This document shows, piece by piece, positions 33,370 to 41,401 of a stretch of DNA of 64,000 nucleotides (position 1 is the stretch's first letter; every line of letters starts with the position of its first letter). Where the stretch lies: assembly GCF_009881055.1 (NCBI RefSeq), contig NZ_WXFG01000024.1, positions 61,382-125,381 of the forward strand, in the 5' to 3' direction. The translations under genes were made by a program, and so were the position numbers. Under the pieces are notes generated by a model that was not told the DNA's origin, searched no databases, and saw nothing but the letters and a program-made list of their open reading frames with translations. This stretch comes from Peptoclostridium sp. (GTDB taxonomy: Bacteria; Bacillota; Clostridia; Peptostreptococcales; Peptostreptococcaceae).

Positions 33370-33558
33370 ATGTTTTTATCAGATCATATCAATTTAAGCA
33401 GGAGCGAATGCTGCCGTTTTTTCAAAAATCGTGTAGATCAAAGCTTATTTCAGTATATCTTAAACTTCAGAGTAAATAAAAGCATCGAACCGCTGGTAAA
33501 CACCAACAAAAGTATTGCAGATATAGCTTATGGGATCGCTTTTAAAAAATATATTTAG
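33370..33558 (+). pseudogene. AraC-family regulator remnant
   Basis: A 62-codon fragment of the AraC DNA-binding domain: LSRSECCRFFKNRVDQSLFQYILNFRVNKSIEPLVNTNKSIADIAYGIAF followed at once by KKYI and a stop. In intact members the GF of the second helix-turn-helix is followed by about ten residues before FKKYI, so the join F|KKYI looks like an internal deletion between two phenylalanine codons. The ligand domain upstream is absent. No good ribosome site at ATG 33370. Non-functional relic beside a LysR gene. Confidence 0.75.
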
Positions 33559-33573
33559 GTGAGGGTATTTATT

Positions 33574-34452
33574 ATGTCACTATATTCATACAAAATTTTC
33601 GATGCAGTAGCAAAACATCAGAGTTTTATACGTGCTGCCGAAAGCATCAACTTAACACCATCCGCTGTAAGCAGATCTATTGCTACCTTAGAAAAAACTC
33701 TTGGTTTCCGGCTTTTTGTCCGCAGCAGAAAAGGTGTTCGACTTACTCGGGAAGGCGAAAGCGTAATTGCGTCTATCAGATCAGTTTTGAATGCAGAAGA
33801 ACAGCTGCAGCAATTGGCTGCTCAGATCAATGGACTTGAACAAGGAACTGTAGTAATAGGTACTTTCAGCAGCGTATGCAGCAATTGGATTCCCGACATC
33901 ATAAAATCCTTTAGACAATTGTATCCCAATATAAACATTCACATTATGCAGGGTGACTACGAAGACGTAATTCATTGGACAAGTGTCGGAATAGTAGATA
34001 TCGGTTTTGCAAGCTTGCCAGTAAGTGAAGATCTTATAGCAACTCCACTTTTCGAGGATCGCTTACTCTGCATTACACCAAAAAATTTTAAATCAAAGCA
34101 TCCTGAATTTGTTACTATTGACGATATTCAAAATCAAACTTTTGTCTTGCAACGCGAGGGGTATAACGCAGATACCATATCTTTTATAAAAAAATACAAC
34201 CTCACAATACAACCTGAATTCTTTATTGACGACGATCAATCCATTCTTGCAATTGTTGAAAGCGGATTAGGTATAAGCGTTGTGCCAGAATTAATTCTTA
34301 AAAAAGTATCTTACGATATTAAAATCTATCCATTGGAGCCTAATGAATATAGAACCATTGGACTCATTACTCAGCAAAAGCAGCTGCTTTCACCTGCTGC
34401 CAAAAAATTGTTCAATCATATTCTCGACCATGTCAAAAATAATATAACTTAG
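33574..34452 (+). CDS. LysR family transcriptional regulator
   Basis: A 292-residue LysR regulator: winged helix SYKIFDAVAKHQSFIRAAESINLTPSAVSRSIATLEKTLGFRLFVRSRKGVRLTREGESV, then the periplasmic-binding-like effector domain (GTVVIGTFSSVCSNWIPDIIKSFRQLYPNINIHIMQGDYEDVIHWTSVGIVDIGFAS). ATG 33574 follows GGTGAGGG; the GTG five codons earlier lies inside that site. It converges with the radical SAM and methionine-lyase-like genes and may regulate that sulfur amino acid cluster, but the spacing gives no proof. Confidence 0.92.
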   Translation: MSLYSYKIFDAVAKHQSFIRAAESINLTPSAVSRSIATLEKTLGFRLFVRSRKGVRLTREGESVIASIRSVLNAEEQLQQLAAQINGLEQGTVVIGTFSSVCSNWIPDIIKSFRQLYPNINIHIMQGDYEDVIHWTSVGIVDIGFASLPVSEDLIATPLFEDRLLCITPKNFKSKHPEFVTIDDIQNQTFVLQREGYNADTISFIKKYNLTIQPEFFIDDDQSILAIVESGLGISVVPELILKKVSYDIKIYPLEPNEYRTIGLITQQKQLLSPAAKKLFNHILDHVKNNIT

Positions 34453-34495
34453 TCAGTAGATGGACATTGCTCTAATCTATAAAACGATTGGCATG

Positions 34496-34540
34496 ATCAC
34501 GTGACTCTAGCTTTTCTCTAGAGCCACGTGATTTATTCTA
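34496..34540 (+). terminator. lysR terminator
   Basis: ATCACGTGACTCTAG-CTTTTCT-CTAGAGCCACGTGAT: 15-bp stem with a single mismatch, then TTATTC. Very stable hairpin, weak T-run. Confidence 0.72.
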
Positions 34541-34608
34541 ATTCTATAGTAAAGCTCTTGTAATTGTTCCCATGCCTGTGCCAAGCACTTTGGAAATCCG
34601 TTTCATTT

Positions 34609-35298
34609 TTATTTATTGAGTAGGATTTTTGTGATTTCCGCATATCTTTCATCTGAGATACCAAGCTTTTTCTTAAACGGTTCATCTTCCATTCGCACAA
34701 CAATGACCTTACTTGGCGAAAGGAGCTTAATAATCTCTTTTAACTTCTGTACCGATACTTCATCGTCGTTGCATCCCTTCACAATCGTAATTTCGAAAAT
34801 GAATTTGCCTGTATATTGCTTGTTGAATGAAACCATGTTGGAAATATATTCTTCCAATGTATATCCTTCAATTGGCCTCTGAACCTTTTGAAAGTCTTCT
34901 TCCGTAATCACTTTTATCTCACCGATTACCTCATCACAAACATTGGCGATTTCTCTACATGACGCATTTCCCAACAAGTACCCATTTGTAAGCAATCTTA
35001 CAGGTAGACCTTTTGATTTTATAAAGCTGACAATTTCAGCGATTCTATCGTTTACAAAAGCTTCACCTTTCGAATTGATAAAAATCAATTCTGGCTTTGT
35101 CTTTTCAATCATGTTATCCAAATCTTGCATCGATTCTTGAAATCCGTCAAAAGTCATCTGTGTATCTACTTTTTTCGGTGATCGCCCGATAGGACAAAAT
35201 ATGCAATCAAAATTGCAATACTTTTCTGGCAGCACATTGACCTCTAGAACCTTATTGCCGTCCTCTATATAGGTATCTTTATAAGTGAAACTCCCCAT
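34609..35298 (-). CDS. Radical SAM protein
   Basis: A 229-residue radical SAM enzyme. The cluster motif CNFDCIFC lies at residues 28-35 (Cx3Cx2C) in NVLPEKYCNFDCIFCPIGRSPKKVD; the remainder of the partial TIM barrel follows (LIFINSKGEAFVNDRIAEIVSFIKSKGLPVRLLTNGYLLG, VCDEVIGEIKVITEEDFQKVQRP, KFIFEITIVKGCNDDEV). No accessory cluster or SPASM domain. The reaction is unknown. AAAGGAGG precedes the ATG. It lies 49 bases downstream of the methionine-lyase-like gene in the same direction, so probably co-transcribed. Confidence 0.88.
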   Translation of the reverse strand: MGSFTYKDTYIEDGNKVLEVNVLPEKYCNFDCIFCPIGRSPKKVDTQMTFDGFQESMQDLDNMIEKTKPELIFINSKGEAFVNDRIAEIVSFIKSKGLPVRLLTNGYLLGNASCREIANVCDEVIGEIKVITEEDFQKVQRPIEGYTLEEYISNMVSFNKQYTGKFIFEITIVKGCNDDEVSVQKLKEIIKLLSPSKVIVVRMEDEPFKKKLGISDERYAEITKILLNK

Positions 35299-35347
35299 AT
35301 CAACAACCTCCTTTTCTGTACTAATAAGCCTTTTCCTTTAAAATGAT

Positions 35348-36562
35348 TTACAGATTCATCTGACTTTTGACATTGTGCAATGCTTGGTCTAAGTCATATA
35401 TGATGTCCTCAACATCTTCAATTCCTATTGATAGCCTTACCTGCCCATCTGCTATGCCCACCGCTTCACGCTCTTCTTTACTCATTGAAGCATGGCTCAT
35501 TGATGCGGAGTGCTGTATAAGAGAATCCACATTCCCTAGAGAAGTCGCCAAACTAAACAATTTCACGCTATCCATGAGGAGTTTTCCTGCTTCAAATCCA
35601 CCACGGACATTAAAACTCATCATTCCACCAAAATCCTTCATCTGCTTTTTAGCGATCTCATGACCAGGGTGGGATTCAATACCCGGGTATAACACTTTTT
35701 CAACCATATTGTGGTTTTCCAAGAAATCGGCTATCTTCCTTGCATTAGAACAATGAACATCCATTCTAACACCAAGAGTTTTTATCCCCTTAGAAAGCCC
35801 TGCCGCATCTGCCGGGGACATAATCCCGCCAATCCACTTCATATAATCACTATCAAATTTATGAATTAATTCTCTTTTCCCCACAATGGCTCCGCCTATC
35901 ATGTCGCCATGTCCATTCAAATATTTAGTTGTTGAATGCAAAACAATGTCTGCACCGAGAGAAATAGGCTGTTGAAGATATGGAGTTGCAAAAGTGTTAT
36001 CCACATACAATAATGAACCACATTCATGAGCGATTTCTGCAGCTCTCTTTAAATCTGTGATTGCAAGCGTTGGATTGCATGGTGTTTCAATATAAACAAT
36101 TTTTGTATTTGGTTTCATGGCGTTTCTTATATTTTCAACTTGATCTCCAGTAACACGAACCATAGTTACTTCAATGCCAAAACGCGGAAGAATTTTCTTC
36201 ATGAAACCAAACGTACCGCCATAAACTGTATCTGAGGCAACAATATGATCGCCTGTATTAAGGACAGCTAATAGCGCTGTTGTAATTGCTCCCATCCCAG
36301 AAGCGGCCATTAGAGCTGCTTCTGCATTCTCTAATGCGGCAATTTTTCGCTGTACTGCATGGATTGTTGGGTTCCCGTATCTCGTATAGGCGTAGTATTT
36401 TCCTTCCGGGTCGCCATAACCTGCTGCAATCGCTTCCTCCACGTCTTTCATCACAAAAGTAGAAGTACGATATATTGGTGCAATATGTGCCCCGGTTACC
36501 GGACAGTGTTCGCTTCCAGCATGAATTGCACTTGTGTTAAAAAGTTGTTTTCCAGTGTTCAT
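35348..36562 (-). CDS. Methionine gamma-lyase-like Cys/Met PLP enzyme
   Basis: A 404-residue enzyme of the trans-sulfuration family (cystathionine gamma-synthase, cystathionine gamma-lyase, methionine gamma-lyase). Motifs: PIYRTSTFVMKD, YAYTRYGNPTIHAVQRKIAALENAEAALMAASGMGAITTALLAVLNTGDHIV, YIETPCNPTLAITDL, YVDNTFATPYLQQPISLGADIVLHSTTKYLNGHGD with the Schiff-base lysine. Overall it resembles methionine gamma-lyase, but the active-site loop reads VYGGTFGF where characterised methionine lyases have Cys (YGCTF). Methionine, homocysteine or cystathionine could be the substrate. GGAGG precedes the ATG. RidA upstream fits enamine release. Confidence 0.9.
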   Translation of the reverse strand: MNTGKQLFNTSAIHAGSEHCPVTGAHIAPIYRTSTFVMKDVEEAIAAGYGDPEGKYYAYTRYGNPTIHAVQRKIAALENAEAALMAASGMGAITTALLAVLNTGDHIVASDTVYGGTFGFMKKILPRFGIEVTMVRVTGDQVENIRNAMKPNTKIVYIETPCNPTLAITDLKRAAEIAHECGSLLYVDNTFATPYLQQPISLGADIVLHSTTKYLNGHGDMIGGAIVGKRELIHKFDSDYMKWIGGIMSPADAAGLSKGIKTLGVRMDVHCSNARKIADFLENHNMVEKVLYPGIESHPGHEIAKKQMKDFGGMMSFNVRGGFEAGKLLMDSVKLFSLATSLGNVDSLIQHSASMSHASMSKEEREAVGIADGQVRLSIGIEDVEDIIYDLDQALHNVKSQMNL

Positions 36563-36783
36563 TTTAAGAATCCTCCCTCAATTTTTCTAGTATTGCTTCA
36601 TCACGTCAAACAATAAGCCATATGTTGATTAATCATCTTTAGTTCTTTGGCTTCAGTATAATATTTATATATAAGTGCGTAAAGCGCAAATACATCAATA
36701 TTAAATTGAATAAATATCATTTAACTTGGCGTATGAAACACACAGGAATAATTCTTTAATTTGGGAGGCTATAACATTTATCC

Positions 36784-36821
36784 AATAAAAAAACTAACCT
36801 GTATGTGTCAAGCACTCTTTC
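36784..36821 (+). repeat. 38-bp direct repeat, copy 1
   Basis: AATAAAAAAACTAACCTGTA followed by TGTGTCAAGCACTCTTTC; identical to 36856-36893, 72 bases downstream. This copy lacks the flanking GGTTAG that gives copy 2 its stem. It sits between the RidA-fusion and methionine-lyase-like genes. Confidence 0.95.
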
Positions 36822-36855
36822 TCAGAGAGCGCAGTGGAATCCGTCAATACAGCAT

Positions 36856-36893
36856 AATAAAAAAACTAACCTGTATGTGTCAAGCACTCTTTC
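36856..36893 (-). repeat. 38-bp direct repeat, copy 2, forming a terminator-like hairpin
   Basis: Same 38 bases as copy 1. Here the flank adds GGTTAG (36894-36899), so on minus CTAACC ... GGTTAG closes a stem around GTGCTTGACAC and runs into TTTTTTT. It lies 19 bases after the RidA stop and is the likely terminator of that gene; copy 1 looks like a duplicated half. Confidence 0.7.
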
Positions 36894-36917
36894 GGTTAGT
36901 CTGGGGCAGTTATTCAA

Positions 36918-37790
36918 TTATTTTCTTCTTGCTATCATTTCTATCTCAATTTTAGCACCTAGAGGCAGCGATGCTACTCCTATAGTTGTACGAGCAGGAT
37001 ATGGTTCAGAAAATTGTTTTGAATATATTTCGTTCATTTTTGTAAAATCATTAATATCAATTAAAAATACATTTACTTTTTCAACATTGTCAGAGGTTAA
37101 CCCTGCTGCTTCCAATACACTGAAAATATTCTTAAAACATTGCTTTGTCTGTTCAACAATATCACCCTCCACAAGCTTTCCAGTTTGTGAGTCTATCGGT
37201 GTCTGCCCAGATAAAAAAATTAAATCTCCTGATTCAATTGCATGTGAGTATGGTCCAACAGTTGCAGCTCCAGCTGCACTAACGGCTTTTCTTGGCATTT
37301 GAAATTCCTCCTCATTCCAGCGATATTTTTTATTATGCAAAAAAGTTTCCAGATTGCAGTTCAGACACAGTCCATTGTGGCAGCAGATTGTTCCACCGCA
37401 CTCCGGGCATTTCCACTCGGCTTCTTCCTTTTTTAGGAATTCTTCAATTCCTTTTTCTTTGATGAAGTCCAGGTTTTCAATCATGCTCATGTGGTATTTT
37501 GTGCGGTATCTCTTATCCAGAGCCTTCAATAGCTTACAGGGATATGCTTCACACTCAAAGCAGAATCGAACCTTCCCTTTTCCCAGCAGCTCGCACTTAT
37601 CTCCCATGTGTGTGCAGTTTTTACCCCTCTTTATACAGCCGCAGCAATATGTCCTGTGAAAGCCTTGTTTATTCAAGTCCTTTTCTTTGAATTGATAAGA
37701 AATGCATAAAGCGCAGTTCATCCCACATGGAGCAATAAGCTCTTCTTTTCTTTCAATATCTTGCTCACGCTCTTGCTTTTTCTCTGTCAT
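36918..37790 (-). CDS. DUF3795-RidA fusion protein
   Basis: 290 residues in one frame. Residues 1-164 are a cysteine-rich DUF3795 domain (IAPCGMNCALCISY, YCCGCIKRGKNC, CELLGKGKVRFCFECEAYPCKLLKALDKRY, then a zinc-ribbon-like CPECGGTICCHNGLCLNC). Residues 165-290 are a complete RidA/YjgF enamine deaminase (MPRKAVSAAGAATVGPYSHAI, FLSGQTPID, NVFLIDINDFTKMNEIYSKQF, PARTTIGVASLPLGAKIEIEMIA) with the substrate-binding Arg and Glu. The junction codons WNEEEFQ contain AGGAGG, eight bases before the internal ATG 37298, so free RidA is probably made too. RidA clears enamines made by PLP lyases such as the neighbour. Confidence 0.88.
   Translation of the reverse strand: MTEKKQEREQDIERKEELIAPCGMNCALCISYQFKEKDLNKQGFHRTYCCGCIKRGKNCTHMGDKCELLGKGKVRFCFECEAYPCKLLKALDKRYRTKYHMSMIENLDFIKEKGIEEFLKKEEAEWKCPECGGTICCHNGLCLNCNLETFLHNKKYRWNEEEFQMPRKAVSAAGAATVGPYSHAIESGDLIFLSGQTPIDSQTGKLVEGDIVEQTKQCFKNIFSVLEAAGLTSDNVEKVNVFLIDINDFTKMNEIYSKQFSEPYPARTTIGVASLPLGAKIEIEMIARRK
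37299..37313 (-). promoter_or_regulatory. Internal ribosome binding site for stand-alone RidA
   Basis: On minus GAGGAGGAATTTCAA leads directly to ATG at 37298. It is in frame inside the DUF3795-RidA gene and matches the spacing used by neighbouring genes. It gives a 126-residue normal-length RidA. Confidence 0.7.
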
Positions 37791-38141
37791 AATAAATATC
37801 CTTCCACTATAGTTTGAATCAACTAGCAGGCGACCTTATAACTATTTTTTAGCTATTATGAGCTATAGTTTCCATCTTGTTATTTTTCTACCTTAATCCA
37901 ATACCCTGTAAACACTCTATAGTATTTTGAATGATCCTGTCTTTTGCTCCTATATTCAAACAGCGCTAAAAAAAAATTAAAATCTCAATGTGAACCCGCT
38001 GCATATTTCCTACCTTTTTGAAACTGAATCACCAAAAAGTGCCTTCTTTTTTTAATGGATCGATGGTTTTATACTAAGAATGTGCCTGGGGACATCCTAA
38101 AAAACTAAAACAATTATTAATTTTCTAAGGAGGACATAGAT
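37791..38141. other. 351-base divergent promoter region, no gene
   Basis: Between the DUF3795-RidA gene (minus) and the alcohol dehydrogenase gene (plus). A/T-rich, no open frame of note. TATACT near 38070 is a possible -10 for the dehydrogenase; it would leave a leader of about 65 bases ending in AAGGAGG. No riboswitch or clear palindrome was recognised. Confidence 0.5.
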
Positions 38142-39308
38142 ATGCAAAGATTTACAATTCCAAGAGACGTTTATTTCGGTGAGAATGCCATAGAGCATCT
38201 AAAGTCGGTAGGCGGAAGCAAGGCCATGCTTGTTATAGGTTCTGAAAGACTTATACAGGATGGTACTGTTCCAAAGATTCAGTCGCTTCTTAAGGAAGCA
38301 AACATAGAAACTTCAATATTTTCAGGAGTTGAAAACGATCCTTCAGTTGCAACTGTAATGTCAGGTGCGCAGGCTATGAGAGAGTTCAATCCTGATCTTG
38401 TAGTTGGAATAGGCGGAGGCTCTCCTATAGATGCGGCCAAGGCCATGTGGATATTCTACGAGTATCCTGAATTCACATTCGAGGAGGCTGCAAAGCCTTT
38501 CAACCTGCCTGAGCTTAGAAAGAAGGCAAGATTCATAGCAATACCTACTACAAGCGGTACTGGAACTGAGGTTACTTCGTTTTCAGTAATAACTAATCAC
38601 GAGACAGGCGTAAAGTATCCTATCGCCGACTACAACATAACTCCAGATGTTGCAATAGTTGACACTGGACTTGTTCAAAGTATGACTCCGTCACTTGTTG
38701 CAAATACAGGTATGGATGCTCTTACACATGCATTCGAAGCCTATGTTTCAAAGGCTAGAAATCCAATAACTGATTCACTTGCGATGAAATCAATAGAAAT
38801 GACTGTGGCAAGCCTTGTTGACTCTTACAAAGGGGCAGACCAGGCCAGAAAGGACATGCACATAGCTCAGTGCCTTGCAGGAATGTCATTCTCTAATGCC
38901 ATACTTGGAATAGTTCACTCAATGGCTCACAAGACAGGCAAGATATTCGACATACCTCACGGCTGCGCCAATGCAATATACCTTTCATATGCAATTCAGT
39001 TCAACTCTAAGGCAGCTGGAGCTGAGTACGCCGACATAGCAAGAAGACTTGGTCTTTCTGGAACTACAACTGATGAGCTTGTTGCATCTCTTGTGCAGCT
39101 TGTAAAGGACTTCAGAACTTCTATGAACATGCCTCACACACTTAAGGAGTTTGGCATAGCAGAAGACTTCTTCAAGTCAAGCCTTGATGAAATATCTAAA
39201 AACGCAGTGGGAGATCCTTGTACAGGCACTAACCCAAGAGACATATCTGTAGAAGAGATGAAACAGCTATTCGAAGCTGCTTACTACGGTACAGACGTAA
39301 CTTTCTAG
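38142..39308 (+). CDS. Iron-containing alcohol dehydrogenase
   Basis: A 388-residue group III alcohol dehydrogenase interconverting alcohols and aldehydes with NAD(P)H. Motifs: VGIGGGSPIDAAKAMW for the nucleotide, IPTTSGTGTEVTSFSVITN, IVDTGLVQSMTPSLVANTGMDALTHAFEAYVS and GIVHSMAHKTGKIFDIPHGCANAIYL with the Asp/His metal ligands. Codon use is more biased than in neighbours (CTT, GTT, ACT and AGA dominate), as expected for a highly expressed fermentation enzyme. AAGGAGG precedes the ATG. Single gene with a strong terminator. Substrate range is not predictable; butanol-type or 1,3-propanediol-type activity both occur in the family. Confidence 0.94.
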   Translation: MQRFTIPRDVYFGENAIEHLKSVGGSKAMLVIGSERLIQDGTVPKIQSLLKEANIETSIFSGVENDPSVATVMSGAQAMREFNPDLVVGIGGGSPIDAAKAMWIFYEYPEFTFEEAAKPFNLPELRKKARFIAIPTTSGTGTEVTSFSVITNHETGVKYPIADYNITPDVAIVDTGLVQSMTPSLVANTGMDALTHAFEAYVSKARNPITDSLAMKSIEMTVASLVDSYKGADQARKDMHIAQCLAGMSFSNAILGIVHSMAHKTGKIFDIPHGCANAIYLSYAIQFNSKAAGAEYADIARRLGLSGTTTDELVASLVQLVKDFRTSMNMPHTLKEFGIAEDFFKSSLDEISKNAVGDPCTGTNPRDISVEEMKQLFEAAYYGTDVTF

Positions 39309-39327
39309 TCTCCCGTAAATAAACACT

Positions 39328-39370
39328 AAAAAAAGTGATGTTTGGTTTAATCCAGACATCACTTTTTCAT
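39328..39370 (+). terminator. Alcohol dehydrogenase terminator
   Basis: AAAAAAAAGTGATGTTTGG-TTTAAT-CCAGACATCACTTTTT; long stem with one mismatch and a T-run, 20 bases after the stop. Confidence 0.92.
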
Positions 39371-39417
39371 GCTGAAAAAGAATCATATTTGTTTTGCTCT
39401 TATATCTAATATTGTCA

Positions 39418-39753
39418 TCAGATCAAATACACATCAACCATATTTCTATATGTCAGGCTGTCATCTGTCACTTCGCAGTCTAAAGCAACAATATTGACAC
39501 CTCTTCTATTCACATCCTTCAATGTTTCTCCGAATTCCTTATGAATCGTATAATTAGGAGTAAAATACAGCACATCCTTCATTTGGATTATAAAGCATAT
39601 ATACGCTTCATAACCGTCAGAAATACATTCGGCAAGTTCATTTAAATGCTTAAGACCTCTTTCTGTAGGCGCATCAGGAAACTTGACAACTCCAGCTTCT
39701 TCTAATGTCACGCCTTTAACTTCCACAAATATTTTTCTGTCATCTGTTTCAAA
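39418..39753 (-). pseudogene. sfsA: sfsA, 3' fragment
   Basis: Encodes the C-terminal half of SfsA: FETDDRKIFVEVKGVTLEEAGVVKFPDAPTERGLKHLNELAECISDGYEAYICFIIQMKDVLYFTPN, ending DVYLI. It begins exactly where the TnpB element ends. The open frame can start at a GTG within the element, but no functional protein is expected. The matching 5' half lies at 41098-41368 on the same strand. Confidence 0.9.
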
Positions 39754-39960
39754 TTGAACTACCGCCACCTACGCTAACGCTTAGAGGTGTACGGATTCCT
39801 AAGAACACCGATCTACCGAGCAGTTTGTTATTAGGCTAACCCCGTAGTTCCTACGGTTAGAAGCCTTAGGGCTTCGTTTTTAAGATTTATGCTTGCGTTA
39901 ATATCTCTGTCGTGGTTTGCTCCGCATTCTGGACAAGTCCACTCTCTGACAGAGAGATTT
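39754..39960 (-). ncRNA. Probable omega RNA (reRNA) at the tnpB 3' end
   Basis: TnpB proteins use a guide RNA covering the tnpB 3' end and the element right end, with the guide read from flanking DNA. Here the last codons fold as CCGTAG-GAA-CTACGG (39842-39857), and the segment downstream has GGTGT...ACACC and CTAA-GCG-TTAG stems before TTCAA. The 5' boundary is a guess. The guide would come from sfsA, starting TTTGAAACAGATGAC. Confidence 0.55.
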
Positions 39961-40952
39961 TTAACGTCTTTGTTTTTGCAACCGCAATTAGAACACAATT
40001 GGCTTGAGGCGAAGTTCTTAGCTACGATGACGACCTGCTTGCCGTACCAGTTGGCCTTGTATTCAAGCATTGTCCTGAACTCCGACCATGATACCTCGGA
40101 TATGGCTTTCGCTAGCTTGCCGTTTTTGAGCATATTGGATACCTGCAAATCCTCAATGCCGATGATGTCGTGGTTTTTGACTATCTCTGTGGAGATTTTG
40201 TGCAGGTAATCTGCTCTTGCATTGGCTATATGCTCGTGTATTCTGGCAACCTTGATTCTTTGCTTGTGCCAGTTGTTTGAGAACTTGATACGCCTTGACA
40301 GTATGCGTTGCTCTCTTGCAAGCTTTGCTTCAAGCGTTCTGAAAAACTTGGGATTCTCGTATGCTGTGCCATCTGAAAGTATGGCGAAATCTTTCAACCC
40401 TACGTCTATCCCGCATGAAGAATTCGACTTAGGCAGCTCTTGCACCTTTGCTTCGACAAGCACAGATACAAAATATTTGCCGGATGGATTACGCCTTATA
40501 GTGGCACTTAGAATCCTGCCAGTTATTTCTTTAGACTTAGCAAATTTGATTAGACCAAGCTTAGGCAGTTTGATTTTGTTGTCTGCTATAGCTATATTGC
40601 CATTGGTAAATTTTGTAGTATACGACTGCACTTTGTTTCTTTTGGATTTGAAACGTGGAGCGTCATTTTGCTTCTTGAAGAAACGGTCGAAAGCATCGCC
40701 AAGATTCCTCAGGGAAGATTGTAGAGCTATGCTGTCCACTTCCTTGAGCCAAACAAGCTCTTTCTTGAGTTGGGTCATTTGTGCCGAGCAAGAATTATAT
40801 GTCAATCCCTTGCCTGTTTGTCTGTATTCGTTATTCCAAGCATTCAGGAAGTGGTTGAATACAAAGCGGCTACAGCCTATTGTTTTGGCTATCAGCTTTC
40901 TTTGCTGGCTATTCGGATATATGCGGAACTTGTACGCTTTGCTAACTAGCAT
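39831..40952 (-). CDS. tnpB: TnpB RNA-guided nuclease (IS605 OrfB)
   Basis: A 373-residue TnpB: N-terminal [36 protein letters not shown], the RuvC motifs [13 protein letters not shown] (Asp), [13 protein letters not shown] (Glu) and [14 protein letters not shown] (Asp), and the zinc ribbon [25 protein letters not shown] between the last two. All catalytic residues are intact and the length is normal, so the nuclease may be active. It reads in the same direction as the interrupted sfsA. AAGGAGTTG lies about nine bases before the ATG. No TnpA transposase accompanies it, so movement would need one in trans. Confidence 0.95.
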   Translation of the reverse strand: MLVSKAYKFRIYPNSQQRKLIAKTIGCSRFVFNHFLNAWNNEYRQTGKGLTYNSCSAQMTQLKKELVWLKEVDSIALQSSLRNLGDAFDRFFKKQNDAPRFKSKRNKVQSYTTKFTNGNIAIADNKIKLPKLGLIKFAKSKEITGRILSATIRRNPSGKYFVSVLVEAKVQELPKSNSSCGIDVGLKDFAILSDGTAYENPKFFRTLEAKLAREQRILSRRIKFSNNWHKQRIKVARIHEHIANARADYLHKISTEIVKNHDIIGIEDLQVSNMLKNGKLAKAISEVSWSEFRTMLEYKANWYGKQVVIVAKNFASSQLCSNCGCKNKDVKNLSVREWTCPECGANHDRDINASINLKNEALRLLTVGTTGLA

Positions 40953-41097
40953 TGCTTTTCAACTCCTTGTGTGACATATAAGGCTGATTGCTGCTATTAT
41001 ATGTATACCCTTGAACAGACACAAAAAACACAACTTAAAAACATTAGGCGATTCATCCCCCACCTAAGAGGATGAAGGTATTCTCGCCCTAACATTG

Positions 41098-41368
41098 ATA
41101 AAAATTCATGAAAAACTTTATTGGGTGCCTGACTATCCATGTTAATCAATCTTTCACCTTTGTAAACAGATATCAGATCGTATTTTGTCTTCCGGTTGCT
41201 GGAATCACATTCTTGAACATTAATCTCAGCGCCCTGAGTTAATAATTCCTTACATCGCCCGGTATTTTTAACATGGCATAATTCAAGCTTTCCATCTATT
41301 TCAATATTCGCAATAAATCTATTTGGCCTGCTGATAAATTTAGCTTTTTTTATATTGTTGTATATCAT
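41098..41368 (-). pseudogene. sfsA: sfsA, 5' fragment
   Basis: Encodes the N-terminal half of SfsA: MIYNNIKKAKFISRPNRFIANIEIDGKLELCHVKNTGRCKELLTQGAEINVQECDSSNRKTKYDLISVYKGERLINMDSQAPNKVFHEF. The frame then enters the TnpB element. Between this half and the 3' half about 25-30 residues of the family alignment (the SEVKYG-SRFDF region) are missing, and the bases at the junction read as part of that lost segment in another frame. So a deletion accompanied or preceded the insertion. Confidence 0.88.
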
Positions 41369-41401
41369 TTTAGTTTTCCTGCTCAATTTTAGCTGTTTAG
41401 C

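Larger units (their letters stand above)
39754..41097 (-). mobile_element. IS605-superfamily element with tnpB only (IS1341-type), inserted in sfsA
   Basis: Separates the two sfsA halves. Left end (41097 side, minus orientation) follows TTTAT and carries a hairpin GGCGA...TTCATCC/GGATGAA...TCGCC (41047-41088). Right end lies beyond tnpB and appears to stop at TTCAA (39754-39758). No tnpA is present and there are no terminal inverted repeats, as usual for this group. Boundaries are inferred from where SfsA homology stops and may be off by a few bases. Confidence 0.8.

Noticed and set aside
36784..36893. Two 38-bp repeats with a 34-base spacer as a minimal CRISPR array.
   Set aside because: Only two copies, no cas genes in the window, and one copy is explained as a terminator.
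40222..40974. 250-codon plus-strand open frame opposite tnpB.
   Set aside because: It is the mirror of a well-conserved TnpB frame; composition is typical of an antisense shadow and it has no ribosome site.
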